55,542 bases of DNA from Verrucomicrobiota bacterium (GCA_025363585.1 JANYDN010000313.1:1-55542), one strand, 5' to 3'; positions 41,520 through 50,669 are shown, numbered from the stretch's first letter. The notes: generated by a model from the sequence alone, not told the origin. Program-made: numbers and translations.

Positions 41520-43660
41520 AACTGATCCTGCGATTCATCCTTCGGGTTTGGTTCCGCTTCCGGGCTCACAACACCGCCGCGCTCGACGCGCCCGGCCCGG
41601 TGCTCCTGCTCCCGAACCATTCGTCATGGCTCGACTGGGCCTTCCTCTACGTCCTGCTCGACGACGACTGGAAATTCGTGACCAGCGCGACGACGGCCGA
41701 CGCGAGCTGGATCACGCGCAGGATGATGGTGAATTCGCGGACCTTCCCGGTGGAGACGACCTCGCCCTTCGCGGCGAAACACATGTCGGAATTCCTCGGG
41801 AAAGGCGGCCGCCTCGTGTTGTTCCCCGAGGGGCGCATCTCGCTCACCGGCTCGATGATGAAGCTCTACGACGGCACGGGCTTCCTCCTGCACAAGACGG
41901 GCGCGAAGGTCATCGTGGCATACCTCCGCAACGCGGTGCGGGTCCCGTTCGTGCGGCACAAGGGATGGACCCGGTGGTTCCCCGAGGTTTCCGCGCATTT
42001 CACGGACGCGATCGTCCCGTCGAAATCCACCGGCGTCTCGAACGCCGTCGCGCGGCAGAAAATGACCACGTGGCTCCGCGACCGGATGGTCACCTTGCAA
42101 TACGACGTCGAGAACGAGTTCGGACGGACGCACTTGCTGGCGGCGATCGCGGACATCGCGGCGCGGTTGCCCGGCAAGGTGGTGTTGGAAGACATCAGTT
42201 GGAAGGAACTGGACTACCGTCGGCTGATGGTGGGGACGGAAGTTCTGGCGGGATGCTGGCGACGCCTGCTGGCGGGCTCGCCCGAGGGTTCGCGCGTCGG
42301 CGTGCTGTTGCCCAACGTCAACGCGGTGCCCGTCACCCTCCTGAGCCTGTGGGCCGCGGGACGCGTTCCCGCCATCCTCAATTTCAGCACCGGGACGCCG
42401 GTGATGGTCACCTGTGCGAAACTCGCCGGGCTCCGCCACGTGATCACGTCCCACGCCTTCCTCGACAAGGCGAAGCTGGACCTGAAGCCGTTGGAAGCGG
42501 CCGGAATCCAGTTGGTCTATCTCGAGGAGGTCCGCGCCGGGGTGCCCAAGGCCGACAAGCTCAAGGCGGCGCTGCGGCACCGCGTGTCGTGCGGGGGACT
42601 GTTCCGCGATTTCAAGGCGGCGTCCGACGACGCGGCGGTGATCCTCTTCACCTCGGGTTCCGAGGGCATCCCGAAGGGCGTCGAACTCACGCACCGGAAT
42701 CTCCTGGCGAACATCCGGCAGATCGACCTGCACCTCGACACCGACGACCACGAGCGGTTCTTCAACGCGATGCCGATGTTCCACAGCATCGGCCTGACGG
42801 CGTGCACCCTCTTCCCGTTGGTGCGCGGGTTCTATGTGTTCCTGTATCCGTCGCCGCTGCACTACCGCGTGGTGCCGGCCGTGCTCTACGACAAGGCGTG
42901 CACGGTGATGGTGGGCACGAACACCTTCCTGAACGGCTACGCCCGGCGCGCGAATCCCTACGATTTCACCAGCGTCAAATTCCTGATCGGTGGCGCGGAG
43001 AAGGTGCAGGAAGCGACCGCGCAGACGTGGTCGCGCAAGTTCGGCGTCCGGATCCTCGAGGGCTATGGCGCGACGGAATGCAGCCCGGTCATCTGCGCGA
43101 ACTCGCGCATGGAGCCGAGGTTCGGATCCGTCGGACGTTTCCTTCCCGGCATGGAGTGGCGACTCGAGGCCGTCGACGGCATCGCGGAGGGCGGGCGCCT
43201 GTTCGTGCGCGGCGCGAACGTGATGAAGGGATATCTCAACGCCGAGCCGAACGAGAAATTCAAGGCGCTCGGCGGTTGGTACGACACCGGCGACCTCGCG
43301 AAGGTCGACGAGGATGGCTACGTGTTCCTGCTCGGGCGCATGAAGCGCTTCGCGAAGGTGAGCGGCGAGATGGTCAGCCTCACGGCGGTGGAGGACGTGT
43401 TGGCCGGGGCATTCCCGCAGTACGGGGCGCGGTGCGAGGTGGTGGTGGTCGCGGTCCCGTGCGACGACAAGGGCGAGAAGCTCATCGCGGTGACCAACGA
43501 GCCGAAGCTCACCCTGGACCAGATCCGGGAAGCCGTCCGCGGCCACGGGCTCACGAACCTCTGCGTCCCGCGCGAGGTCCGGTCCGTGCCCGAGATCCCG
43601 AAGCTGGGAACCGGAAAGACCGACCATCGCGCGCTGCTCGAGATGCTGACGAAGGCGTGA
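41516..43660 (+). CDS. aas: Bifunctional lysophospholipid acyltransferase/acyl-ACP synthetase Aas
   Basis: 714 aa. The N-terminal PlsC-like acyltransferase (1-~200) has NHSSWLDW (Hx4D) and LVLFPEGRISLTGSMM. The C-terminal AMP-binding domain has VILFTSGSEGIPKGVELTHR, YGATECSPVICANS, GWYDTGDLAKVDEDGYVFLLGR (split here by eye), and a final PKLGTGKTDHRAL. Aas re-acylates lysophospholipids brought in by LplT using acyl-ACP. It is the last gene of the four-gene lipid run, overlapping the Lnt-like gene by 4 bp. Confidence 0.95.
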   Translation: MKLILRFILRVWFRFRAHNTAALDAPGPVLLLPNHSSWLDWAFLYVLLDDDWKFVTSATTADASWITRRMMVNSRTFPVETTSPFAAKHMSEFLGKGGRLVLFPEGRISLTGSMMKLYDGTGFLLHKTGAKVIVAYLRNAVRVPFVRHKGWTRWFPEVSAHFTDAIVPSKSTGVSNAVARQKMTTWLRDRMVTLQYDVENEFGRTHLLAAIADIAARLPGKVVLEDISWKELDYRRLMVGTEVLAGCWRRLLAGSPEGSRVGVLLPNVNAVPVTLLSLWAAGRVPAILNFSTGTPVMVTCAKLAGLRHVITSHAFLDKAKLDLKPLEAAGIQLVYLEEVRAGVPKADKLKAALRHRVSCGGLFRDFKAASDDAAVILFTSGSEGIPKGVELTHRNLLANIRQIDLHLDTDDHERFFNAMPMFHSIGLTACTLFPLVRGFYVFLYPSPLHYRVVPAVLYDKACTVMVGTNTFLNGYARRANPYDFTSVKFLIGGAEKVQEATAQTWSRKFGVRILEGYGATECSPVICANSRMEPRFGSVGRFLPGMEWRLEAVDGIAEGGRLFVRGANVMKGYLNAEPNEKFKALGGWYDTGDLAKVDEDGYVFLLGRMKRFAKVSGEMVSLTAVEDVLAGAFPQYGARCEVVVVAVPCDDKGEKLIAVTNEPKLTLDQIREAVRGHGLTNLCVPREVRSVPEIPKLGTGKTDHRALLEMLTKA

Positions 43661-43741
43661 ACACGCGGCAGCCGTGGGACCGGCGGTCGACCCGTCCGAT
43701 CGATTGACGCCGGGGATCGCCGTGGACAGCATGTTCACCGC

Positions 43742-44422
43742 ATGGAAGCCCGGGATCCATTGGATGCCGCGCGGTTGCGGTGGGTGGCCGGCACGATCGT
43801 GTTGAACGTCGTGGCGGTGGGATTGCTCGCGTTCGCGCCGTGGTCGGATTGGCGGACGGGCGCCGCCCTCAACCTCCTCGACAACCTGATCCTGGCGACC
43901 TTCGCGCTCCGGCGGCGCGACGGGTATCTCGCCGGATTGATGTTGTTCGGACTGGTCGTCGGATTCGCGGAGCTGGCGGCCGACGCGTGGTTGGTCGACT
44001 CCACTCGGACCCTGGACTACTCGGTGGGTGGTGGTCCGATGCTTTGGCGGTCGCCGGCATGGATGCCCCTCGCATGGGAAGTCGTCGCGGTGCAATTCGC
44101 CGTGGTGGGCGGGGCACTGATGGCCTGGAGAACGGGTACCGGGCTGCTGCTGACGGCGATCCTCGGGGCGGTGAACATTCCTTACTACGAGGAGATGGCG
44201 CGCCGCATCCATTGGTGGAAGTACTCGGGCTGCCGGATGATCGGTGGGACGCCGTACTACATCGTGCTCGGCGAGTTCCTCATCGCGGGTGGATTCGCCG
44301 TGTTGGCCGCGTGGGTCCGGGCCGGCCGGTGGTTGACCACCCTCGCGGCGGGGCTGCTCGGGGGCGCGTTGATTTTCTGCGCCTACTACCTCGCGTTCCA
44401 GATCACGGACGGCGCGCGGTGA
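43742..44422 (+). CDS. Hypothetical polytopic membrane protein
   Basis: 226 aa with about six hydrophobic helices (WVAGTIVLNVVAVGLLAFAP, GYLAGLMLFGLVVGFAELAA, LLGGALIFCAYYLAFQ). Conserved-looking polar blocks are ADAWLVDSTRTLDYSV, VNIPYYEEMARRIHWWKYSG and GGTPYYIVLGEF, suggesting a functional pocket. It resembles uncharacterised membrane proteins found in planctomycetes and verrucomicrobia, perhaps the DUF6989 group, but I am not sure. It begins 81 bp after aas on the same strand and could be co-transcribed with it. Confidence 0.7.
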   Translation: MEARDPLDAARLRWVAGTIVLNVVAVGLLAFAPWSDWRTGAALNLLDNLILATFALRRRDGYLAGLMLFGLVVGFAELAADAWLVDSTRTLDYSVGGGPMLWRSPAWMPLAWEVVAVQFAVVGGALMAWRTGTGLLLTAILGAVNIPYYEEMARRIHWWKYSGCRMIGGTPYYIVLGEFLIAGGFAVLAAWVRAGRWLTTLAAGLLGGALIFCAYYLAFQITDGAR

Positions 44423-44467
44423 AACAGCCTTGTGCACCCATGGTCTGCGGATGGCCAATGGGATTGA

Positions 44468-44579
44468 TCCGCAGATGGCACCGATGACGCGGACCTTGTG
44501 ACGTGCCACCGCGGCCGACGGACCGTGACGATGCCTTCAAAATCCCGTCTGGATCTGCGTCATCGGCGCCATCTGCGGA
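44468..44579. repeat. Inverted repeat CCGCAGATGGC / GCCATCTGCGG
   Basis: Arms 44469-44490 and 44557-44578 are complementary over 22 bp with one mismatch; extending outward gives about 29 bp with three mismatches. The 66-bp loop has no visible signal. It starts shortly after the stop of the preceding membrane protein gene. Confidence 0.88.
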
Positions 44580-44657
44580 TACAGAACAAGACGCAAGGCC
44601 AAGCAAGATTCGGCATCACCCAGCCGATGTCCGACCCCGCGACGCAGGCTGTCCCGC

Positions 44658-44849
44658 ATGAAGAATCGATGGACGGTGGCGTTCCCCTTGGACGGCGAGC
44701 TCGAGGTGTTGGCGGTGTTCGGCGGGAGTCGCGTGGTGAGGTTGCGAAGCGGGCGGATGGAGATCCGGGGAGGCGAGGCGTCGGAACGCGCGGAGGCCCG
44801 CGAATGGACCTCGTTGTTTTGCCACGAGGCGCTGCCGGGCTCGCGTTGA
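44658..44849 (+). CDS. Small hypothetical protein (63 aa)
   Basis: ATG 44658 opens a 63-residue frame, MKNRWTVAFPLDGELEVLAV..., with alternating hydrophobic and polar residues that could form a small beta-rich domain and an acidic helix (SERAEAREWTSLFCHEAL). The composition is more protein-like than the shadow ORFs around it and it lies between repeats. There is no clear RBS and I recognise no family. It may not be a gene. Confidence 0.35.
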   Translation: MKNRWTVAFPLDGELEVLAVFGGSRVVRLRSGRMEIRGGEASERAEAREWTSLFCHEALPGSR

Positions 44850-44871
44850 GCGAGCGGTGGACGGCGCGTGG

Positions 44872-44893
44872 GTGGCGGCGGCCCTGCCGCCAC
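44872..44893. repeat. REP-like palindrome, GTGGCGG/CCGCCAC arms
   Basis: This 22-bp palindrome is identical to the copy at 32156-32177 next to the RAYT-like gene. Two bases separate it from the terminal repeat of the following 213-bp element. A half copy is at 52686-52700, directly after another copy of the same element. Confidence 0.92.
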
Positions 44894-44895
44894 TC

Positions 44896-45108
44896 CTAAG
44901 CCGTATCCATGCAGTAGCGGCCGAGGAATTATCTCACGCCAAGCCGGGCCAAGGCGATCCAAGGCGGCCGAATCCGCCGGGGTATCAACTCGCCGAACGG
45001 TGGGATCCAATCTCTGGTTCCCGATACACGTTCCCGCCTTCTTGGCCGGCCTTGGTCCCCCTTGGCGTGAGTTTTTCTTGAATTCCGACTGCATGGATCC
45101 GGCTAAAG
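44896..45108. mobile_element. MITE-like palindromic element, copy 1 (213 bp)
   Basis: The outer terminal repeats are 44896-44916 (CTAAGCC...ATGCAGTA) and 45088-45108 (ACTGCATGG...GGCTAAAG). Inner repeats: GAATTATCTCACGCCAAG at 44926-44943 and its complement CTTGGCGTGAG at 45061-45071. The centre holds CGAACGGTGGGATCC. Related to the copies at 52385-52677 and 55253-55542. No ORF of its own. It lies directly against the 3' end of the FAD oxidoreductase gene. Confidence 0.82.
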
Positions 45109-45116
45109 TTCCGGCT

Positions 45117-46250
45117 CTATAACCCGAACCAGCGGGCGCGACGGCTGGACCCGAAGTTATCCTTGTCGACGCGCAGCGCGACCGACGGCGCGTGATAGGT
45201 TCCGGTGGGTCCCTCGGGATCGGAAAAGAAATCGACGTCGACACGGCCGATCCGACCCGCGCCGAATTCGAGGTAACACGAGCCGGTTCCCTGGTGTGTC
45301 ACCGGGGCTTCCTCGCCCCGCAGGCGGGCGATCAGCGTCCTGGCAACGGCCCGCGCGGCGCCTTCCGCGAAGACGCCGGCCTTGGGCGTGCCTTGCCGCG
45401 CGCAATCACCCACCGCGTACACGTCGGGAAACCGCGTCTCGAGTGTCTTCGGCTTCACCGGCACATAGCCATCCTCGGTCATGCCGCTGGCCTCCAGGAT
45501 CCGGGGCGCGCGATTCACGGGCACGCCGAGGAAAAGATCGAAGGGGAACTCGCGTCCGTCGTCGATGGTCGCGATCCGGCGTTTGGCATCGATCGATCTG
45601 ACTTCCCGGTCCGCGACGAACGTGATGTCGCGTTCGGCGAAGGCCGCGAGCAACGCGCGCGAGGTCTCGGGCGAGGGCGGCACCGGGGTTTCGAGCGGCA
45701 GAATCAGGGTGATCTTGCAGGCATTCCGGATCCCGCGGGTCACGAGGTAATCGTGCATCATCAGCACCGTTTCGCTGGGCGCCGGCGGGCATTTGAACGG
45801 CGCGCCGCATACGCCGACGACGATGTTGCCCCCGGCGAACGCCGGCAGGATCCCCGCGACGCGCACCGCGCCCTCGACCGTATAGAACTCGTTGACGTCC
45901 GCGAGCCCGGGAGTGGCGTCGAAGTCATAGTCGGCCCCGAGCGCGAGGACCAGATAGTCGGCCTCGTGCGTGCCTTGGTCGGTCACCACGCGTTTACCCA
46001 TGGGATCGACCGACACGACGGTCTCCTTCAGCAGCCGCACGCCGGGCTTGGCGAACCGGCTATAAGGTAGGCGGACCCGGTCGAGCGTCGTGTGCCCGAA
46101 CATCACGTCGAGTTTCGAATAGCCGAAGACGAAGGCGTCGCCCTTGTCTATCAGCGTCACATCGACGGCGTCGCCGAGGGTCTCGGAAAGCGTTGTGCAG
46201 AGCTCGAGCCCGCCGAAACCGGCGCCGAGAACCAGGATGCGTTTCTTCAT
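45117..46250 (-). CDS. NAD(P)/FAD-dependent oxidoreductase (NDH-2/sulfide:quinone reductase-like)
   Basis: 377 aa. It has a single clear FAD motif ILVLGAGFGGLELCTTLSE at the N-terminus, a KGDAFVFGYSKLDVMFG substrate-region block, ADYLVLALGADYDFDATPG and the C-terminal FAD motif FPDVYAVGDCARQ. Cysteines in VVGVCGAPFKCPPAPSE and GTGSCYLEFG are placed roughly as in flavocytochrome c/SQR-like proteins, so sulfide or quinone-linked oxidation is possible, but a redox Cys pair cannot be assigned. There is no obvious membrane anchor. The gene stands alone, 172 bp after the upstream PQQ-like gene; that gap shows nothing distinct. Confidence 0.85.
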   Translation of the reverse strand: MKKRILVLGAGFGGLELCTTLSETLGDAVDVTLIDKGDAFVFGYSKLDVMFGHTTLDRVRLPYSRFAKPGVRLLKETVVSVDPMGKRVVTDQGTHEADYLVLALGADYDFDATPGLADVNEFYTVEGAVRVAGILPAFAGGNIVVGVCGAPFKCPPAPSETVLMMHDYLVTRGIRNACKITLILPLETPVPPSPETSRALLAAFAERDITFVADREVRSIDAKRRIATIDDGREFPFDLFLGVPVNRAPRILEASGMTEDGYVPVKPKTLETRFPDVYAVGDCARQGTPKAGVFAEGAARAVARTLIARLRGEEAPVTHQGTGSCYLEFGAGRIGRVDVDFFSDPEGPTGTYHAPSVALRVDKDNFGSSRRARWFGL

Positions 46251-46422
46251 GGGATGATTGGATTGGCGCCCGTCCGCGGATCCCCGATGTCATCGATCCC
46301 CAATGCACCCGGGTATCCGTCGCGGCCGGACGATATCCTCGGGATGCCCGGGTCGCGGGCAAGAGGCAAATGGCGGGCGGCGGCGGCGTCGGATTCGTCA
46401 ACGCACGCCCCGCGTCGGGCTC

Positions 46423-47754
46423 CTATTCCCGCCGGCCGGGACGGACGGGTTTTCCGGAGAGGGAAAAGCAACGGAGTTCCTCGTCGTTCCGGACATATAG
46501 GTTCCGGTTTGCGAACGCCGGCGCCGCCCAGACGAACTTCTCCTGGAACAGCGGCGACGTCGGATCGATGAGGTGGACGCGGCCCAGTTCGCGGTATCCG
46601 GCCGGCGACAGGTCCGCGTGGATCCAGTCGCCCTGGTCCGTGAACAGGTACTGCGATGCGCCGATCGGCGTCACGTGGACGCACGCGCCGCGCGCCAGAT
46701 GGGTGACCACGTTGGTCTGCCATACCTCGCGCCCCGTCGCCTCCTCGAGACAGACGAACGTCCCTCCGGACCGCGGGCTATAGACGAACCCATCCCTTAT
46801 ATAGGGAGTAGAAGTGTCGCTGAGGATGCGACGCGTGCCGGACGGCGTGTCGGGCCACAGGACCTTTGCCGCGGGCTTCGTCGGGTCGAGGTCGAACATC
46901 CATCCGCTGACGAGCAGCCGGCTTCCGTCGATCACGGGGGTGGAGACGGCGGAGATCCCGGGGCTTCCGCCGGAGACGGTGGGTTCGCGCCAAAAGACGG
47001 CGCCGTTGGTGGGATTCAGCGAGGTGACGGATTGCCGCATCCAGACGATGAGTTGGCGGGTGTCGCCGGCCCCGACGATGACGGGCGAACTCCACGTGGC
47101 CGCCTCGGCCAGCGATTTCCAGACCTCGCGTCCGGTGGCGAGATCGAGCGCGACGACGCCGGCCGCAGGGCGTCCGCCGATGGCCAGGATGAGCAGGTTG
47201 CCGTCGACCATGGGCGACGCGTCGAGGGAGGAGGGGGGAAGTTGGTATTCGGCGTTCAGATCCCGCCTCCAGACCACGGATCCCGTGCGGGCATCGAGGC
47301 AGGAAAGCGTCGAGAACATGCCGATCGCGTATACCTTTCCGTCGTGGACGATCGGCGTGGAACCGGGACCGCGCGTTTGTTCCGAGCCAAAGAACCAGTC
47401 GGGTGCGGGCGCGTCGTATTGGGCGATCCAGATCCGCTTTCCCGAATGGGCGTCGAGACACTGGACCCGCTCGTGGACGACTGGTTTGTCGGTGACGAGA
47501 TCGGATAGGTATAATCTATCGCCAACGACAACCGGACTTGAAATCCCAAGGCCCACCGGGACCTTCCACTTCGGTGCAAGCCCCGTGGAAGGAAGGGACG
47601 GTCGGATGCCCGATTCCCTGTAGACGCCGTCGCGATTTGGCCCGCGCCATTGGGGCCAGTCCGCTCCGGTCACGTCCGGGGCAACCCAGAAAAGCCCCAA
47701 CAACAAGGGAGCGGATAGAATCCAATCCATCCCGGGCAAAGGGCGCGCTGGCAT
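46423..47754 (-). CDS. Exported PQQ-like beta-propeller protein
   Basis: About 443 aa from ATG 47754, or 435 from ATG 47730. A signal peptide (WILSAPLLLGLFWVAPDVTG) is followed by ADWPQWRGPNRDGVY, the usual start of planctomycete/verrucomicrobial outer-membrane PQQ-like propellers. Repeated blades contain CLDAHSGKRIWIA, CLDARTGSVVWRRD, ALDLATGREVWKS and CLEEATGREVWQT. No quinoprotein dehydrogenase active-site residues are apparent, so it is probably a binding or scaffold propeller. The upstream ORF extension reads through repeat-rich intergenic DNA and is rejected. Confidence 0.9.
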   Translation of the reverse strand: MPARPLPGMDWILSAPLLLGLFWVAPDVTGADWPQWRGPNRDGVYRESGIRPSLPSTGLAPKWKVPVGLGISSPVVVGDRLYLSDLVTDKPVVHERVQCLDAHSGKRIWIAQYDAPAPDWFFGSEQTRGPGSTPIVHDGKVYAIGMFSTLSCLDARTGSVVWRRDLNAEYQLPPSSLDASPMVDGNLLILAIGGRPAAGVVALDLATGREVWKSLAEAATWSSPVIVGAGDTRQLIVWMRQSVTSLNPTNGAVFWREPTVSGGSPGISAVSTPVIDGSRLLVSGWMFDLDPTKPAAKVLWPDTPSGTRRILSDTSTPYIRDGFVYSPRSGGTFVCLEEATGREVWQTNVVTHLARGACVHVTPIGASQYLFTDQGDWIHADLSPAGYRELGRVHLIDPTSPLFQEKFVWAAPAFANRNLYVRNDEELRCFSLSGKPVRPGRRE

Positions 47755-47912
47755 GATGCCGTGGACGATACCATGCGGCGTTGGGCCCGTCCCCGGGTAT
47801 TGTGCCTCCGCGTCATGGGGCAGCGTGGCGCCGGGCGGCGTCACGCGGCGCGGCCGTACTGGCTGCAAGGTTGGTTCTCGATCCCACGATCCCCATTCGT
47901 CCTTGGGTCGGT

Positions 47913-48350
47913 TCGAGTCGGGACCGAAGCTTCCGTCGGGGAATATAAGGGGCATCATCCAGCTTTTCGTGTGTTTCGTGGTTCAGAAAGTTCCGAAATA
48001 GAAACCACGAAATACACGAAACACACGAAAAGTCGCGATGGCTGAGTGGGTCTCCACGAGGCGGCCACGGGTTGTAATCGAGTCGCAGCGGATCCGCCTG
48101 TCGCGGCCCGGAATAGACATGTCCCATCCAACTTTTCGTGTGGTTCGTGTGGTTCGTGGTTCAAAAGTTCCGAAGTGGAAACCACGAAATACACCAAACA
48201 CACGAAAAGTCGCCGTGACTGGGCGGAACCCCAGGGTCCGACCCACGGCCCATTTAGTTATCGAGTCCCGGCGGACTCACCGGTCGCGTTCCGGAACATG
48301 GATGCCACCATCCAACTTTTCGTGTGGTTCGTGTGTTTCGTGGTTCAAAA
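47913..48350. repeat. Three tandem ~165-183 bp units, each with a CTTTTCGTG...CGTGGTT hairpin
   Basis: TCGAGTC marks recur at 47913, 48078 and 48261. Each is followed after ~45 bp by a variant of CATCCAACTTTTCGTGTG. In units 1 and 2 this arm folds back on AACCACGAA...ACACGAAAAG (47963-47985 with 48001-48031; 48133-48160 with 48180-48210). Unit 3 keeps only the left arm (48311-48343). The spacers between hairpins are recognisably similar, so the array arose by duplication. It fills most of the 749-bp gap 47755-48503; the remainder shows nothing I can name. Confidence 0.85.
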
Positions 48351-48503
48351 AACCCGAAGCAAGCGAGCATGAACCAAGCAAACGGCTGCGACGGGATCGG
48401 ATTTCGTGGTGGTAGAACGTTCCAAGGTTCGACGAGCGCGCGGTTTGCGGTGATGGTTCGGCTTTGAAAACCTTGCCGTGCCCTGCAAGGTCGTGGCCGA
48501 TTT

Positions 48504-49568
48504 ATGAGGAACGTGTTGTTGGCGTCGTTGACCGGCACGGTGGCATTCGTCTCGTGCTCCGCCGAGCCACGCGATGATTGGGCCCTGATGAAACCCATGG
48601 TCCCGCGCGGCTACCTGGCCGTGCGCGCCACCGAACCCATCGTCGTCGACGGAAAGCTGGACGATGCCTCGTGGGCGCGGGCGCCGTGGACCGAGGATTT
48701 CGTCGACATCGAGGGCGCCGCCAAACCGGTGCCGAAGCATCGCACCCGTGCGAAGATGCTTTGGGACGACACCTATTTCTATATCGCCGCGGAGCTCACC
48801 GAGCCGCACGTGTGGGGCACGATCAAGGAGCGCGACGCCGTCATTTTCCAGGACCCGGATTTCGAGGTGTTCATCGATCCCGATGGCGATAGCCACCAGT
48901 ACTACGAGTTCGAGATGAACGCGCTCAACACCGTGTGGGACCTGCGTCTGGTGAAGGCCTACAAGGACGGCGGGCCCGCGCTGAACGAGTGGAACATCGC
49001 GGGACTCAAGACGGGTGTGCACGTCGACGGCACGTTGAACGACCCCAGCGACACGGACCGTTCGTGGACGGTGGAAATCGCCATGCCGTGGGCGGCGTTG
49101 AAGGAGTTCTCGCGCCAAGCCTGCCCGCCGAAGGACGGCGACCGGTGGCGCGTCGATTTTTCCCGGGTGGAATGGAAGATCGAGACGGCCGGCGGGTATA
49201 AGAAGGTGCCAAAGACACCGGAAGACAACTGGGTGTGGTCGCCGACGGGAATCGTGGACATGCACCGGCCGGAGCGGTGGGGGCTGGTGGAATTCACGAA
49301 GGCGACGTCCGCGGATCACGCGGTGACGCCCGGACCCGTCGAGGCCGCGCGCGATCTGTTGCAGGGTATTTATTATGCCGAGCGGATGTATCACGCGAAG
49401 ACCAAGCAATACTCGGCGGACCCGGCGAAGATCGGACTGCAGGATCCGCCGGCGGGTCTCGAGTTGGTTTCGACAAAGGATGGGTGGACCGCATCGATTC
49501 CGTTCAAGGACGGGACGGTGACGCGCCGGGCCAAGATTCGGCAGGACGCGTTGTTCACGGTGGAGTGA
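48504..49568 (+). CDS. Carbohydrate-binding family 9-like exported protein
   Basis: 354 aa with a signal peptide (LLASLTGTVAFVSCSAEP; a lipobox is possible). Residues ~38-265 fit the CBM9/DOMON-like sandwich: IVVDGKLDDASWARAPWTEDF, KMLWDDTYFYIAAELTEPHVW, DFEVFIDPDGDSHQYYEFEMN, WTVEIAMPWAAL, WRVDFSRVEW. The C-terminal 70 residues (VEAARDLLQGIYYAERMYH) form a separate helical piece. The family binds sugars, often at chain ends. No enzyme domain is seen. It is monocistronic between two repeat-rich gaps. Confidence 0.9.
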   Translation: MRNVLLASLTGTVAFVSCSAEPRDDWALMKPMVPRGYLAVRATEPIVVDGKLDDASWARAPWTEDFVDIEGAAKPVPKHRTRAKMLWDDTYFYIAAELTEPHVWGTIKERDAVIFQDPDFEVFIDPDGDSHQYYEFEMNALNTVWDLRLVKAYKDGGPALNEWNIAGLKTGVHVDGTLNDPSDTDRSWTVEIAMPWAALKEFSRQACPPKDGDRWRVDFSRVEWKIETAGGYKKVPKTPEDNWVWSPTGIVDMHRPERWGLVEFTKATSADHAVTPGPVEAARDLLQGIYYAERMYHAKTKQYSADPAKIGLQDPPAGLELVSTKDGWTASIPFKDGTVTRRAKIRQDALFTVE

Positions 49569-49619
49569 GCATTTCCCGGCTTTCCTTGCCGGCAAGGTTC
49601 GGGAAAGGATGCGCCCAGC

Positions 49620-50627
49620 ATGTCCCCGATCTCCCCGCGCCCCGCGTCCCGCCATGCCCATGTGCGTCCGCGATGGCATTGGCTCGCGCTGGCCTCGACG
49701 CTGGCGTTCGGCCGCCTTGGCGCCGTGGACGTCCCGACCATCCAGAGCGTCGCGCCGGTTGGCGGTGAGTTGCAGATCAAGTTCGCCTCGCCCACCGGGT
49801 TCAATGCGGTCATGGAACAATCCGCCGACCTGATCCATTGGCAGCCGGTCTACACGTTCCCCAGGTCCGCGGCCACGCAGACTTATACCGATGTGGGCGC
49901 GCGCTTCGACGCGCTTCGCTATTACCGGGTGGTGCAATCGACGGAAACCAACGCGCTCACCGGCGACCATCTCCACACCTCGGAGGGCGACGTGGTGATC
50001 CATCCCGTGAACCACGCGTCATTCGTGATGACGTGGAAGGACCAGGTGATCTACGCGGACCCGGTCGGCGGCGCGGCGCTCTACAAGAGCTTTCCGCGAC
50101 CGACCTTGGTACTGGTGACCGACATCCACGGCGACCACCTCGACAGCGTGACCCTGAACGGCATCGCCGCCACCAACGCGACGCTGATCGTCCCGCCGGC
50201 GGTCCTGCCGATGATGTCGGCCGGTCTGAAGGCGGCCGCGACGACGATGACCAACGGGGCGACGTTGTCGGTACTCGGCCTGCGCGTGGACACGATCCCG
50301 ATGTACAACACGACGTCGGGACGCACGACGTACCACACCAAAGGGCGGGGGAACGGCTATATCCTGACGCTGGGCGACCGGCGGATCTATATCAGCGGGG
50401 ACACCGAGGACATCCCGGAAATGCTGGCGCTGACGGACATCGACGCGGCGTTCCTGTGCATGAACCTGCCGTTCACGATGGACATCCCGCAGGCGGCGAA
50501 CGCGGCGAAGACCTTTTTGCCGCGGACGGTCTATCCGTACCACTACTCCGGCAGCGACCCGACACAGTTCAAGAAACTGGTCGGAACGAACGTCGACGTG
50601 GAGGTACGCCTGCGGAAGTGGTATTAG
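49620..50627 (+). CDS. Exported MBL-fold metallo-hydrolase (UlaG-like)
   Basis: 335 aa. An N-terminal signal (HWLALASTLAFG) precedes a ~85-residue beta domain (fibronectin-like; VGGELQIKFASPTGFNAVME, DALRYYRVVQ) common at the front of verrucomicrobial secreted enzymes. The hydrolase core has VIHPVNHASFVMTWKDQVIYADPV (split here by eye), the metal site VTDIHGDHLD in place of THxHxDH, YISGDTEDIPEM and a final His in YPYHYSGSDP. Substrates of UlaG-like enzymes vary. It follows the CBM9-like gene by 51 bp and may share its transcript. Confidence 0.88.
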   Translation: MSPISPRPASRHAHVRPRWHWLALASTLAFGRLGAVDVPTIQSVAPVGGELQIKFASPTGFNAVMEQSADLIHWQPVYTFPRSAATQTYTDVGARFDALRYYRVVQSTETNALTGDHLHTSEGDVVIHPVNHASFVMTWKDQVIYADPVGGAALYKSFPRPTLVLVTDIHGDHLDSVTLNGIAATNATLIVPPAVLPMMSAGLKAAATTMTNGATLSVLGLRVDTIPMYNTTSGRTTYHTKGRGNGYILTLGDRRIYISGDTEDIPEMLALTDIDAAFLCMNLPFTMDIPQAANAAKTFLPRTVYPYHYSGSDPTQFKKLVGTNVDVEVRLRKWY

Positions 50628-50669
50628 ACGGGATCCGGCGGGGATCCGGCCTGAGACGCTGCGCTGGTC

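Noticed and set aside
41624-44509. 961-aa minus-strand ORF opposite aas
   Set aside because: Arg/His/Gly-rich shadow with no domains. The plus strand carries an unmistakable Aas frame; long antisense ORFs are expected at this GC content.
44857-45081. Small ORFs sharing a GLGPPWREIIPL-like peptide near 45.0, 52.4 and 55.4 kb
   Set aside because: The common peptide comes from frames through the repeated 213-293 bp element, not from a protein family.
47913-48350. Possible CRISPR array
   Set aside because: The repeats are long imperfect hairpins at ~165-183 bp spacing with related spacers, and there are no cas genes.
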